Source: Elioraea rosea (lineage in GTDB: Bacteria > Pseudomonadota > Alphaproteobacteria > Acetobacterales > Acetobacteraceae). From it: a stretch of 64,000 bases of DNA. Location: positions 1-64,000 of the forward strand of contig NZ_VFAC01000004.1 in assembly GCF_007644105.1 (NCBI RefSeq), given 5' to 3'. The translations under genes were made by a program, and so were the position numbers. Below the pieces are notes generated by a model, which was given only the letters and a program-made list of their open reading frames with translations, made no database searches and was not told the origin of the DNA. Below are positions 24,420 through 33,831 of the stretch, piece after piece (within the stretch, counting starts at the first letter, position 1; each line of letters opens with the position of its first letter).

Positions 24420-26380
24420 CGCGCGAACCCGAGCTCTCGCAGCATCGCCCCCGTTCCCTCCTCCGCCAGAAGCGCCTCGAAGCGCTGCACCGCCTCGCGC
24501 CCGCGCCGCGCATGGGGCACGGCGAAATCGTAATGCTCCTCGGCAAGCGGAAGGAAGCCGAGGCCGTAGGCGCGCGCCACCGTCTCGATCGCCACGCCCC
24601 AGTCGACCCTGCCCTGCGCCACGGCCGCGGCGACCGCGTTGTGGCTCTTCGGCTGGTTCAGCACGCCTGCGGGCCGGGCGCCCGCGAGAAGCCGCTCGAT
24701 CAGGATGCGCGTGCCAGAGCCCTGGTTGCGGCTGATCATCACGCAGGCAGGATCGGCCAGCGCCGCGGTGACCGCATCCGGGATGTCGCGTCCCTCGAAG
24801 CGCGCATCGCCCTGTCGGAACACGATGCCCTGCATGCGCCGCCAGCCCGGGATCAGCCCCACGCCTGGCGGAAGTAGCGGTGCGTTGTAGGTACCGCTCA
24901 CCTCGTCGAGCAGGTGCATGGGCGCAAGGTCGCACTCTCCGCGGCGCGCTGCGGCGAGCCCGCCGAGCGAGCCGATGGCGAGAAGCTTCGCCGTGGTGCC
25001 GCGTTCGGCGAGAAGCCCGACTACGCGGTCGAGCCCGACGCAATGGCTGCCCATCACCACGAGATCGGCCGGCCGCATGCGCGCGCCGATCAGCGTGACG
25101 GAAACAGGCGTTCCGGCGTCGATCCCATCCGCAAGCGCATCGATCGCGACGAACCCGTCAGCCATCGAGAAGGCGGTGACGGAGCCGGAGCCCTTCGCGA
25201 GAGGATAGGCGGCGAGGCCCGCCTCGTCCTCGACAAGCGACACCATAGCGTACTCCGTGCGGCCGATCTCGGACGGCGTGCGCACGGCGAGCCGCGCCTC
25301 GACGGTTTCCGCCGCGTACTCCGGGAGCCCCGCCATCGCACGGACCAGCGGCGCGACAAAGGCGTGAAACGTGAACACTGCGCTTGTCGGGAAGCCGGGA
25401 AGCACCGCGACCGGCGTGTCGCCGACGAAGCCGAGGCAGAGCGGCTTGCCGGGCTTCAGCGCGACGCCGTGCACGACGACGCGGCCGAGCGAGGAGAGGA
25501 CCCGGTGCGATACGTCTCCCGCGCCCTTCGAGGTGCCGCCCGAGAGCACGACGAGATCGGTCTCGTCGGCCGCGCGCGCGATGGCCGCGGCGAGCATCCC
25601 CTCGTCGTCGGGGATGATGCCGAACGGCACCGCCTCGCCCCCTACCTCGGCGACGGAGGCGGCAACGATCGCGCCGTTGCTGTCGAACACGCCGGCCGGG
25701 CGCTGCGGCGAACCGGGCGGGACCAGCTCGTCGCCCGTCGACAGCACCGCGACGCGCGGGCGGCGCAGCACCGGAACCTCGGCCAGCCCGATCGCTGCGA
25801 GCATGCCGATGGAGCGCGACGACAGCACCGTGCCGCGGCGAAGCAGCGTCTCGCCGCGCGCGATGTCGCTCCCCGCGCCGGCGATCGCGGCACCGGGCGC
25901 GACGGCGCGGCGGATGAGCACGACCGGCCCCGCCTCGCCCTCCTCCGTCTCGGTGTGCTCGACCATCACCACCGTGTCGGCGCCGCGCGGCACCATTCCG
26001 CCCGTGGCAATCACCGTCGCGGTGCCAGGCTCGACGGCGAGGGCCGGCGCGTGCCCGCAGGCGAGAACCTCCGGGTTGAGGCGAAGCCTGACAGGCGCCT
26101 CCTCGCTCGCGCCAAGCGTGTCGGCCGCGCGAAGCGCGAACCCGTCCACCCCGCTCCGGTCGAAGCCCGGAACATCGACGCCGGAGACGACATCCTCGGC
26201 GAGCACGCGTCCCAAGGCGGCGCCGAGAGGGCTGGTCTCGGCGCCGAGCGGCCGTGGGGTGAAGGCTGCGGCGAAGCGGGCGCGCGCCTCGGGCTCCGCC
26301 ACCACCTCGAGGAACTGTTCCTGCCGTGCCGCGGCGCGGACTACCGCCATCGCGTCGAAGGGCGGCATGGGTTCAGGCAA
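24416..26380 (-). CDS. MoeA - periplasmic-binding-protein-like fusion (molybdopterin biosynthesis)
   Basis: The 654-residue protein contains a MoeA module in about residues 1-420. It shows DVPGFDRSGVDGFALRAADT, MVPRGADTVVMVEH, RVAVLSTGDELVP, VLSGGTSKGAGDVSHRV and KPGKPLCLGFVGD. A C-terminal domain of about 225 residues follows, from VMGSHCVGLDRVVGLLAERG through ISRNQGSGTRILIERLL to the end, resembling the PBP-like (PF12727) domain. This architecture occurs in several alphaproteobacteria and archaea. The C-terminal part may sense molybdate or another ligand. It overlaps both the MoeA-like gene upstream (eight bases) and the WD40-cytochrome gene downstream (four bases). Confidence 0.88.
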   Translation of the reverse strand: MPEPMPPFDAMAVVRAAARQEQFLEVVAEPEARARFAAAFTPRPLGAETSPLGAALGRVLAEDVVSGVDVPGFDRSGVDGFALRAADTLGASEEAPVRLRLNPEVLACGHAPALAVEPGTATVIATGGMVPRGADTVVMVEHTETEEGEAGPVVLIRRAVAPGAAIAGAGSDIARGETLLRRGTVLSSRSIGMLAAIGLAEVPVLRRPRVAVLSTGDELVPPGSPQRPAGVFDSNGAIVAASVAEVGGEAVPFGIIPDDEGMLAAAIARAADETDLVVLSGGTSKGAGDVSHRVLSSLGRVVVHGVALKPGKPLCLGFVGDTPVAVLPGFPTSAVFTFHAFVAPLVRAMAGLPEYAAETVEARLAVRTPSEIGRTEYAMVSLVEDEAGLAAYPLAKGSGSVTAFSMADGFVAIDALADGIDAGTPVSVTLIGARMRPADLVVMGSHCVGLDRVVGLLAERGTTAKLLAIGSLGGLAAARRGECDLAPMHLLDEVSGTYNAPLLPPGVGLIPGWRRMQGIVFRQGDARFEGRDIPDAVTAALADPACVMISRNQGSGTRILIERLLAGARPAGVLNQPKSHNAVAAAVAQGRVDWGVAIETVARAYGLGFLPLAEEHYDFAVPHARRGREAVQRFEALLAEEGTGAMLRELGFAR

Positions 26381-27263
26381 CCAGGAACGGGGGGAAGAGA
26401 TGCACGGTCACTCCGACACCGTCGGGGTGCCCCTCGCTCTCCGGCGGGATCTCGACCCAGCCGGTAGCGCGCGCGAAAGCAGCGAGCGAAGGCTGGTCGG
26501 CGGCGGTGAGCGGAATGGCGCGCCCCTCCTCGAGGCGAACCAGCACGAGATCCGCAAGCCCTGGCTGGGACGGCATCTTCCGCGCCAGCGTCGCCTCGGC
26601 ACGCTCGCCCGAGGGCGCGAGAAGCGCGCACCAGGCGAGCAGGCATGCGGCCGGGTCATCGGGCAGCATCGCCGCAGGGCGTCGCGCCTCGTCGAACCCG
26701 AGAAGCGTCTCCTCGATCGGCCGCGCGGCGAGGCCCGGGAAGGCCGGATCGGCGACCGGCCCGAGCACGACCCTGGACAGCGGCGCGAGCAGGGCGCGCA
26801 TCGCCGCGGCATCGCCTGCGGCCAGCAGCCGGGTGAGAAGCGGGGGCCGCTCACCGGCCCGGGCCAGGACCTGGCCCGCAGGCAGGTGCGCGCCTGGCTG
26901 AACCACCCCCTCACCCGGCGCGGCGGTGGCCGTCACCTCGAACCAGCGGCCGGCATCCGAGGCTGCATCAGGCGGGATGACGGCATCGGCGCCTTCGGGA
27001 AGCGCCTCTCCCGCGAGGATGCGCCGCAGGCCGGCGAGCGGCACCGGCCCGTAGGGACTCGCCCCCAGCGTCGCTTCCGCGGGCACGGCCCAGCCTGCGC
27101 GGCGGGCGGTCATCACCGCCGGCACGGGGTCGGCGACGCGGAGATCCTCGGCAAGCGGCTCTGCCGTCGAAGCGGGCGCCGACGCCTCTCGCGCCTGCGA
27201 CGCGACCCACGAGCGCGCCTCGGCGAGCGGGGAGAGTGCTGGCCTGCGGGAGAGAACCGACAT
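26373..27263 (-). CDS. Degenerate MoeA-like molybdopterin-binding protein
   Basis: The 296-residue protein resembles a MoeA N-terminal region: a SPLAEARSWV opening, AEPLAEDLRVADPVPAV, then GAHLPAGQVLARAGE. The MoeA hallmarks are missing. The usual PGFxxSxxDGxA motif is replaced by ADPVPAVMTARRAGWAVP, and the SGGxS loop of the catalytic domain is absent. The second half (ETLLGFDEARRPAAMLPDD onward) is not familiar. It is likely a non-catalytic cofactor-binding or carrier protein. It is first in the operon with the MoeA-PBP fusion (eight-base overlap). The assignment to the MoeA family is tentative. Confidence 0.65.
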   Translation of the reverse strand: MSVLSRRPALSPLAEARSWVASQAREASAPASTAEPLAEDLRVADPVPAVMTARRAGWAVPAEATLGASPYGPVPLAGLRRILAGEALPEGADAVIPPDAASDAGRWFEVTATAAPGEGVVQPGAHLPAGQVLARAGERPPLLTRLLAAGDAAAMRALLAPLSRVVLGPVADPAFPGLAARPIEETLLGFDEARRPAAMLPDDPAACLLAWCALLAPSGERAEATLARKMPSQPGLADLVLVRLEEGRAIPLTAADQPSLAAFARATGWVEIPPESEGHPDGVGVTVHLFPPFLVA

Positions 27264-27326
27264 GGTCGGGAATGTGGGGCCAGGATGCCCCGGGGAAAAC
27301 CCCGCCGACGAATCAGGCCCGCTCGA

Positions 27327-28292
27327 TCAGGGAACCTTGTGGCAGGCCACCCTGTGCCCCTCGGCACGCGGCCGCAAGGGCGGCTCCTCCGCCGCGCAAT
27401 GGGCATCGGCGAGCGGGCAGCGGGTGCGGAACCGGCAGCCGGAGGGAGGATCGTCGGGGCGGGGGATCTCGCCGGTGAGCACGATCCGCTCGCGCCTCTC
27501 TCCTCCGGGGTCGGGCACGGCGGAGAGGAGCGCTCGGGTGTAGGGGTGCAGCGGCGCGTCGAACAGCACCTGGCGCGGCGCCTCCTCGACCACCTTTCCA
27601 AGATACATCACCGCCACCCTGTCGGCCATGTGGCGCACCACGGCGAGGTTGTGGCTGATGAAGAGGAAGGCGAGGCCGCGCGCGCGCTGGATGTCGCGCA
27701 TCAGGTTCAGGATCTGCGCCTGGATCGAGACATCGAGGGCGGACACGGCCTCATCCGCGACGATCAGCGCGGGGTCGAGCGCGAGCGCGCGGGCGATGCC
27801 GATGCGCTGGCGCTGCCCGCCGGAGAATTCGTGCGGGTGGCGCCCGGCATGGTGCGCGGCCAGCCCGACCTGGTCGAGCAGGCGGCGCACCGCCTTGGCG
27901 CGCTCGGGCGCGTCGCCGATGCGGTGCACGACGAACGGCTCGGCGAGGATCTCCGCAACCGTCATGCGCGGATCGAGCGAGGCGAACGGGTCCTGGAACA
28001 CGATCTGCATCCGCCGGCGGAGCGCCCGGAGCCGCGCGGGGCTCGCCTCGCGGATGTCCTCGCCCTCGAAGCGGATCGTTCCCGCATCCGCCTCGATGAG
28101 GCGGAGCGCGAGGCGGCCCGTGGTGCTCTTTCCGCAGCCCGATTCGCCGACGAGGCCGAGCGTGCCGCCGGCGGGAACGTCGAGGTCTATGCCGTCGACC
28201 GCGCGCACGGGCCGGCCTTCCGGGCCGAGGAAGCGCGCGCGGGCCCGGAAATGCTTCACGAGGCCACGGATCTCGAGAATCGTGCCGCTCAC
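27327..28292 (-). CDS. ABC transporter ATP-binding protein, oligopeptide type (OppF/DppF-like)
   Basis: The 321-residue cytoplasmic ATPase energises peptide import. The Walker A is [11 protein letters not shown], the ABC signature is [12 protein letters not shown], Walker B is [12 protein letters not shown], and the switch His is in [12 protein letters not shown]. The C-terminal oligopeptide-type domain has [14 protein letters not shown], a cysteine-rich motif known in Opp/Dpp ATPases that may bind Fe-S. The GTG at 28292 overlaps the previous gene's stop (GTGA). It ends the five-gene operon. Confidence 0.92.
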   Translation of the reverse strand: MSGTILEIRGLVKHFRARARFLGPEGRPVRAVDGIDLDVPAGGTLGLVGESGCGKSTTGRLALRLIEADAGTIRFEGEDIREASPARLRALRRRMQIVFQDPFASLDPRMTVAEILAEPFVVHRIGDAPERAKAVRRLLDQVGLAAHHAGRHPHEFSGGQRQRIGIARALALDPALIVADEAVSALDVSIQAQILNLMRDIQRARGLAFLFISHNLAVVRHMADRVAVMYLGKVVEEAPRQVLFDAPLHPYTRALLSAVPDPGGERRERIVLTGEIPRPDDPPSGCRFRTRCPLADAHCAAEEPPLRPRAEGHRVACHKVP

Positions 28293-29254
28293 GGCACGAG
28301 CTCGTAGCCGGTGTGGCGGATGCAGGCCGCCGCACGCGCCGGCCCGAGTGGGATGAGCGGCGGCAGCGCCTGCTCGCACGGTGCCTTGGCGTATTCGCAG
28401 CGCGGCGCGAAGCGGCAGCCGCGCGGCAGGGCGAAGGGCGGCGGCACCTGGCCAGGGATAGCGTGCAGCCGCTCGATGTCGCCGCCCATCCGCGGAAGCG
28501 AGGCGAGCAGTCCCTCCGTGTACGGGTGCGCGGGGTCCGCGAACAGCATCGCGGCCGGCGCGGTCTCGACGACGCGGGCGGCGTACATCACCGCGACCCG
28601 ATCGGCGAAATCGCTCACCACGCCGAGATCGTGGGTGATCAGGATGACAGCCATGCCGAGCTCGGCGCGAAGCCGGCGCAGCAGGTCGAGGATCTGCGCC
28701 TGCACGGTGGCATCGAGCGCCGTGGTCGGCTCGTCGGCGATCAGCAGGCGCGGGTTGCAGGCGAGCGCCATCGCGATCATCACCCGCTGGCGCATGCCGC
28801 CCGAGAGCTGGTGCGGATACTCCGAGACGCGCGCGGCGGGGTTCGGGATCTCGACGAGCGAGAGAAGCCGCACCGCCTCGGCCTTCGCTGCCGAGCCGGA
28901 GAGGCCGCGATGCCAGGAAAGCGCCTCGGCGATCTGCGAGCCCACGGTGAACACCGGGTTCAGGCTCGTCATCGGTTCCTGGAACACCATCGCCATCGAG
29001 CCGCCGCGGATCGCGCGCATCTGGCGTTCCGGGAGCGACAGCAGGTCCTGCCCGTCGAAGGTGACGCGGCCCGTCACCTTCCCTGGAGGCGGAATGAGCC
29101 GCATCAGCGCGAGCGCCGTCATGCTCTTGCCAGAGCCGCTCTCGCCGACGACGGCGAGGACCTCCCCGGGCGCGACCGAGAAGGCGAGGTCCTCCACCAC
29201 AGCGAAGGGGCCGAACCGAACGGTCAGCCCCTCGACCTCGAGCAGCGCACTCAC
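28289..29254 (-). CDS. ABC transporter ATP-binding protein, oligopeptide type (OppD/DppD-like)
   Basis: The 321-residue ATPase pairs with the OppF-like subunit. Walker A is [15 protein letters not shown], the signature is [12 protein letters not shown], Walker B is [12 protein letters not shown], and the H-loop is [17 protein letters not shown]. The C-terminal cysteine cluster [14 protein letters not shown] is present. The start is a GTG at 29254 overlapping the upstream permease stop (GTGA), and the gene overlaps the next by four bases. The substrate, dipeptide or oligopeptide or a related molecule, cannot be told from sequence. Confidence 0.92.
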   Translation of the reverse strand: MSALLEVEGLTVRFGPFAVVEDLAFSVAPGEVLAVVGESGSGKSMTALALMRLIPPPGKVTGRVTFDGQDLLSLPERQMRAIRGGSMAMVFQEPMTSLNPVFTVGSQIAEALSWHRGLSGSAAKAEAVRLLSLVEIPNPAARVSEYPHQLSGGMRQRVMIAMALACNPRLLIADEPTTALDATVQAQILDLLRRLRAELGMAVILITHDLGVVSDFADRVAVMYAARVVETAPAAMLFADPAHPYTEGLLASLPRMGGDIERLHAIPGQVPPPFALPRGCRFAPRCEYAKAPCEQALPPLIPLGPARAAACIRHTGYELVP

Positions 29255-30129
29255 CGCATCTCGACCTTCATCCTTGGATCGAGCACGTCGCGCAACCCAT
29301 CGCCGAGCAGGTTCAGCCCCAGCACGGTGACGGCGATGGCCAGCCCGGGGAACAGGCTGATCCACGGCGCCTCGAGCATGTAGTCGCGCCCGTCGGCGAT
29401 GACGCTGCCGAGCGAGGGCGTGGGCGGCGGCGGGCCGACGCCGATGAAGCTGAGCACCGCCTCGGCGAGGATGGAAAGGGCGAAGATGTAGGTGCTCTGC
29501 ACCACGAGCGGCGTGAGAGAGTTGGGCAGGATGTGGCGGAACAGGATATGCGCATGCCCCGCGCCGAGCGCGCGCGCCGCCTCGACATACTCCATCTCGC
29601 GCACCACCAGAACCGAGGCGCGCACGATGCGCGCGGTGCGCGGCGTGTAGGCGACGGTCAGCGCGATAGCGGCGTTGGTCTCCGACGGGCCAAGCGCGGC
29701 GGCGAGCGAGACGGCGAGCAGGATCCCGGGAAACGCCATCAGCCCGTCCATCACCCGCATGATCGGCCCGTCGAGCGCGCGGAAGTATCCCGCCATCGCG
29801 CCGAGCAGCGCGCCGAGCACGCCGGTGGTAACCACGACCATCAGCCCGATGCGGAGGGAGACGCGCGTGCCGTGGATGATGCGGCTCAGGATGTCGCGGC
29901 CGAACCGGTCCGTGCCGAGCCAGTGGATGTCGTTCGGCGCACCGAGGCGGTAGCGGAAATTGTTCCGTACCGGATCATGCGGGGCGATCCAGTCGGCGAA
30001 CAGGGCAATGAGCACCACCGCTCCGAAGAGCGCGAGACCGATCAGCACGCCGCGATGGCCGAGCGCGCGCACCACGACGCCCGCGCGGCGCGGCGCGGCC
30101 GCCTCGCCTGCCACCGCTTCAGCGGCCAT
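29251..30129 (-). CDS. ABC transporter permease, peptide type (DppC/OppC-like)
   Basis: The 292-residue inner-membrane permease has about six helices. The N-terminal helix ([20 protein letters not shown]) is followed by the family block [20 protein letters not shown]. The coupling-helix (EAA) region lies around [20 protein letters not shown]. The end is PRMKVEMR. The ATG at 30129 was chosen over a longer frame because it lies just before a clean membrane topology; it overlaps the end of the DppB-type gene by 11 bases. It works with the two ATPases and the binding protein of this operon. Confidence 0.92.
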   Translation of the reverse strand: MAAEAVAGEAAAPRRAGVVVRALGHRGVLIGLALFGAVVLIALFADWIAPHDPVRNNFRYRLGAPNDIHWLGTDRFGRDILSRIIHGTRVSLRIGLMVVVTTGVLGALLGAMAGYFRALDGPIMRVMDGLMAFPGILLAVSLAAALGPSETNAAIALTVAYTPRTARIVRASVLVVREMEYVEAARALGAGHAHILFRHILPNSLTPLVVQSTYIFALSILAEAVLSFIGVGPPPPTPSLGSVIADGRDYMLEAPWISLFPGLAIAVTVLGLNLLGDGLRDVLDPRMKVEMR

Positions 30130-31066
30130 AGCGCACGCGCGGGTCGACCGCCGCGTAGAGCAGGTCCACCGCGAGGTTGACGAGAACGAAGATCGTCGCG
30201 GTGAGCAGGAGCCCACCCTGGATCACCGGATAGTCGCGCCGCTGGATCGCGCCGATGATCAGCCGCCCCACGCCGGGAAGGCTGAACACCTGCTCGATCA
30301 CCACCGCGCCGCCGAGCAGGATGCCGACGGAGACGCCGGCCACGGTGATGACCGGCACGAGCACGTTCGCGCCCGCGTGGCGGAACACGACAACCCATCC
30401 GGGCAGGCCCTTCGCACGGGCGGTGCGCACATAGTCCTGCCGCAAAACGTCGAGCATCGAGGCGCGTGTCATGCGCGCGAGCAGGCCCATCTGCGTCAGG
30501 GCCAGCGCTCCCGCAGGCATCGCCATCGAGCGGAGCCAGCCGAGCGGGTCCTCGCCGAACGGCACGTAGCCACCCGTCGGCAGCCAGCCGAGCTGGACGG
30601 CGAAGCCCCAGATGAAGACGAGGCCGAGCCAGAAATCCGGCAGCGACAGCCCGACGAGGGCGAGCGCCATCACGCCCTGGTCGGTCCAGCTGTTCGGGCG
30701 CACGGCAGCGACCATGCCCGCGAGAACGCCGAGGACGATGGCGAAGACGAGCGCGAGGAAGGTGAGCCCCAGCGTGACGGGAAGCCGCTCGAGGATCGCG
30801 TCCGTCACGCTTCGCCGGAGCAGCACGCTCTCGCCGAGATCACCGCGGAGCAGCGCGCCATACCACTCCACCATGCGCTGCAGGATCGGCTTGTCGAGGC
30901 CGAGCTGGACGCGAAGCCGCTGCAGCTCCTCCGCCGTCGCGGAAGGCCCCGCCATCTCGCTCGCCATGTCGCCCGGAACGAGGGCGATGATCGCGAAGGA
31001 AACGAGCGAGACGACGAGAAGGACGGGAATGGCGGAGAGGAGCCGCCCGAGCGTGTAGCGAAGCAC
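30119..31066 (-). CDS. ABC transporter permease, peptide type (DppB/OppB-like)
   Basis: The 315-residue permease starts MLRYTLGRLLSAIPVLLVVS, the typical N-terminal membrane helix of DppB. It contains the periplasmic block LGLDKPILQRMVEWYGALLRGDLGES split over two positions. The EAA loop is in DYVRTARAKGLPGWVVVFRH, and the final part is [12 protein letters not shown]. About six helices are predicted. It overlaps the DppC-type gene by 11 bases and begins 30 bases after the binding-protein gene. The operon order (SBP, B, C, D, F) is the classical one. Confidence 0.93.
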   Translation of the reverse strand: MLRYTLGRLLSAIPVLLVVSLVSFAIIALVPGDMASEMAGPSATAEELQRLRVQLGLDKPILQRMVEWYGALLRGDLGESVLLRRSVTDAILERLPVTLGLTFLALVFAIVLGVLAGMVAAVRPNSWTDQGVMALALVGLSLPDFWLGLVFIWGFAVQLGWLPTGGYVPFGEDPLGWLRSMAMPAGALALTQMGLLARMTRASMLDVLRQDYVRTARAKGLPGWVVVFRHAGANVLVPVITVAGVSVGILLGGAVVIEQVFSLPGVGRLIIGAIQRRDYPVIQGGLLLTATIFVLVNLAVDLLYAAVDPRVRYGR

Positions 31067-31096
31067 CGTTCGTGCAGACCCTCTCCGCCCGTACCC

Positions 31097-32644
31097 TCAG
31101 GAGAACCAGCAATCCCACATGCGCGGAATGCGGTAGGGCTTGTAGTTCACGACATTCGCCCGCGTTGCCTGCACGATGCCGACATCGCCGCACTTGATCG
31201 AGATCGCCTGGTCGTACATCCGCCTCTGGAAGTCGGCGACGGCCTGCTTGCGGTCAGCCTCGGCGAGGCTCGTCGTCAGCTTCGTCTGCGCCGCCTCGAT
31301 GCCCGGGTCGCGCTCGTGCTGCACCGGCGCGTGGCCGGAGAAGAAGCCGACGACGCCGTAGGGCCCCTCATAGGGCTCGATGCCGAGCATCAGCGTCCAG
31401 AGATGCCAGCCCTCGCGGCGCGTGCGCTGGTTGAAGGCCGTTGGCCAGTCGACAACGACGAGCTTCACGTTGACGCCGATTGCCTTCAGCTGCTCGGCGG
31501 CGACCTCGCCCGTTGCCTTGTGGTTGGAGAAGGAGCTGTCGCAGAGGACGATCACCTCCTCATTGCGGTAGCCGCTCTCGCGCAGGAGCGCGCGGGCACG
31601 GTTCTGGTCCTTGAGGTTGTAGAGCTCCTTACCGACATCGCCTGCGAAATAGGTCGTACCGGGATGCTGCCAGCCATGGGTCAGGCGATAGAGCCCGTCG
31701 GTGGAGATCGCCATGATCTCCTCCATGTCGAGCGCGGCCTGTACGGCGCGGCGGAAGGCGAGGTTGCTGGTCGGTCCCTGCGCATGGTTCATCATCAGCG
31801 TCTGGAACGCCCACGGCATCATCTCGTAGGCGCGGACGTTGCGGTCGTCCTTCAGACGCTGCGCGGCGGGCACGGCGAGCGCCTCGAGAACGTGCAGCTC
31901 GCCCGTCTGCAGTCCCGCCGTGCGCGCGCCGGCCTCGGGCATGAAGCGGATGGTGACGCCGTCGAAATGCGCCGTCTTCTTGCCGCCGAACCCGTCACGC
32001 TCGCGGAAGTTCGTGTTCTGCACGTAGTCATCGAAGCGGGCGAGCTTCACGTGGCTGTCGGGACGGTACTCCACGAACCGGAACGGCCCCGTACCGATGA
32101 TCTCGATCTTGCCTGCCTCCTTCCCGGCCTCCTCGGCCGGGATTATGGCGCAGGGCGCGCGCGGGCTCGAGATGCCGGCGATGAAGCCGGGATACGGCTC
32201 CTTCAGCTTCACGACGACGGTGTTGGCATCGGGCGTCTCGATCGTATCCACCGGCCGCATGATGAAGGCCGAGCCGCCTACCTTCCCGTAACGCTCGAGC
32301 GAGGCCTTCACGTCGGCCGAGTTCATCACCTTGCCGTTGTGGAATTTCACACCACGGCGAAGCGGGAAGGTGTAGGTCAGCCCGTCCGACGAGATGGTCA
32401 CGCCTTCGGCGAGGTCGGGCATCGGGTTGCCGACCTCGTCGCGCGCGAACAGCGTCTCGTAGATGTGCAGGTTGATGTTGCGGCTTGCCTGCGCCGTCGT
32501 CGTCGCGGCATCGAGGCTCGGCGGCTGCGCCTGCTGCGCGATCACCACCTCCCCGCCGCGGCGCTGGGCGATCGCCGGCGCGCCGATCGTCGCCGCGGCC
32601 AGCCCCGCCGCCGTACCCTTGCCAAGCGTCCTGCGCGTGATCAT
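31097..32644 (-). CDS. ABC transporter substrate-binding protein, SBP_bac_5 family
   Basis: The 515-residue protein begins MITRRTLGKGTAAGLAAAT with a Tat-like or Sec leader, then APAIAQ as a cleavage region. The mature part has the binding-protein signature region around YTFPLRRGVKFHNGKVMNSADV. It also has the typical GTGPFRFVEYRPDSHVKLAR and a lobe-2 block FRRAVQAALDMEEIM. It is the first gene of the peptide ABC operon. The ligand is unknown, but the divergent deacylase and aldolase genes hint at a modified amino acid or peptide. The start at 32644 was selected to expose the leader. Confidence 0.92.
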   Translation of the reverse strand: MITRRTLGKGTAAGLAAATIGAPAIAQRRGGEVVIAQQAQPPSLDAATTTAQASRNINLHIYETLFARDEVGNPMPDLAEGVTISSDGLTYTFPLRRGVKFHNGKVMNSADVKASLERYGKVGGSAFIMRPVDTIETPDANTVVVKLKEPYPGFIAGISSPRAPCAIIPAEEAGKEAGKIEIIGTGPFRFVEYRPDSHVKLARFDDYVQNTNFRERDGFGGKKTAHFDGVTIRFMPEAGARTAGLQTGELHVLEALAVPAAQRLKDDRNVRAYEMMPWAFQTLMMNHAQGPTSNLAFRRAVQAALDMEEIMAISTDGLYRLTHGWQHPGTTYFAGDVGKELYNLKDQNRARALLRESGYRNEEVIVLCDSSFSNHKATGEVAAEQLKAIGVNVKLVVVDWPTAFNQRTRREGWHLWTLMLGIEPYEGPYGVVGFFSGHAPVQHERDPGIEAAQTKLTTSLAEADRKQAVADFQRRMYDQAISIKCGDVGIVQATRANVVNYKPYRIPRMWDCWFS

Positions 32645-32763
32645 TGCCCGTCTCCCCAACGGTTGCCTCGGAACGATCCCTCGAAGCAATGATGGCGCGA
32701 TGCAGGCATCTTGGCAAACGGCTCCGGAGGCGCGACAGTCACGCCGTCGAGACGAGGAGCCTG

Positions 32764-33765
32764 ATGGAGCATCCGGCGGAAGCCTCGCCCGTGCGCGCCG
32801 AGATCGACCTCTGGGCGCAAGGCAAGCAGGCGGGCCACCTGCGCGTTCCCTACTCGCGCGACGACAGCGGCTGGGGCACGATCGGCATTCCCGTCGTCGT
32901 GGTTGCCAACGGCGAGGGGCCCACGCTCCTTCTCACCGCCGGCAACCATGGCGACGAGTACGAGGGCCAGGTCACGCTTCTGCGGCTTGCCCAGGCACTG
33001 GACCCCGCCGCGCTCTCCGGCCGCGTGATCATCCTGCCCGCGATGCATTTTCCCGCGGCACTCGCCGGAACACGGAAAAGCCCGCTCGACGGAAAGGACT
33101 TCAACCGCTGCTTCCCCGGCAACCCGCGCGGAAGCTTCGCGGACGTCCTCGCCCACTACATCGATTCGCACCTGCTGCCGCTCTGCGACGCGCAGATGGA
33201 CCTGCACAGCGGCGGCACGGGGATGGACATCGTTCCCTCCGCAGTCGGCCACGTCCTGCCGGACGAAGGCTACATGGCCAAGACGCTGGCGATGGCCGAT
33301 GCGTTCGGCGCGCCGATCACGCTCGTTCTCGAGGAGGTGAACGCGGGCCCGACGCTGCTTGCTGCGGCGGAGCGGCGGGGCGTCGTCGCCCTCTCCTCCG
33401 AGCTCGGCGGCATCGGGCGGCTGAACCCACGCGGCCTCGCCATCACCGAGCGCGGCGTGCGCAACGTGATGAAGCATCTCGGCATGCTCGACGGTGCGCC
33501 CGAAGGCGAAGGCAGCCGGCGGATGACGGTTCCGGACATGCGCCACTACGTGTTCGCGCCGCATGACGGCATCTGGGAAGCCGCCGACGGGCTCGGGGCG
33601 ACCGTGGCGGAAGGCGCGATCGCTGGCAGGCTGCACCGGATCGAGGCGCCGCTCGCGCCCGCGCTCGAGCTCTCCTATGCCGCGGGCGGGCTTCTCTGGT
33701 GCACACGCGGGCCGGGACGGTGCCGTGCGGGCGACCCCGTCGCCGTCGTCGCGCGCGATCTCTGA
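32764..33765 (+). CDS. Succinylglutamate desuccinylase/aspartoacylase family deacylase (DoeB-like)
   Basis: The 333-residue zinc-dependent amidohydrolase belongs to the AstE/AspA family. The zinc ligands are in TAGNHGDEYEG (H-x-x-E) and QMDLHSGG (His). The substrate arginine region is DFNRCFPGNPRG, and a catalytic Glu is likely in LSSELGG. Members include N-acetyl-diaminobutyrate deacetylase (DoeB) and related enzymes acting on acyl amino acids. The substrate is not assignable. The ATG at 32764 has GAGGAG upstream. It diverges from the ABC operon with 119 bases between, so shared regulation is plausible. Confidence 0.85.
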   Translation: MEHPAEASPVRAEIDLWAQGKQAGHLRVPYSRDDSGWGTIGIPVVVVANGEGPTLLLTAGNHGDEYEGQVTLLRLAQALDPAALSGRVIILPAMHFPAALAGTRKSPLDGKDFNRCFPGNPRGSFADVLAHYIDSHLLPLCDAQMDLHSGGTGMDIVPSAVGHVLPDEGYMAKTLAMADAFGAPITLVLEEVNAGPTLLAAAERRGVVALSSELGGIGRLNPRGLAITERGVRNVMKHLGMLDGAPEGEGSRRMTVPDMRHYVFAPHDGIWEAADGLGATVAEGAIAGRLHRIEAPLAPALELSYAAGGLLWCTRGPGRCRAGDPVAVVARDL

Positions 33766-33770
33766 GCCAC

Positions 33771-33810
33771 ATCGCTGAGGCCAGAATCGCTGAGGCCAGA
33801 ATCGGTGAGG
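33771..33810. repeat. 15-base tandem repeat (about 2.7 copies)
   Basis: The unit ATCGCTGAGGCCAGA occurs at 33771-33785 and 33786-33800, with a partial third copy (ATCGGTGAGG) to 33810. It lies between the deacylase stop and the aldolase start. No gene spans it. The repeat may be a slippage product, and its effect on the following ribosome-binding site is not evident. Confidence 0.85.
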
Positions 33811-33831
33811 AAGGAAACGGAGGCAGACGCT

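Noticed and set aside
25371-28307. A forward open frame of 978 codons opposite the MoeA and ABC genes
   Set aside because: It spans several well-supported minus-strand genes and has no family features; it is a shadow of high G+C.
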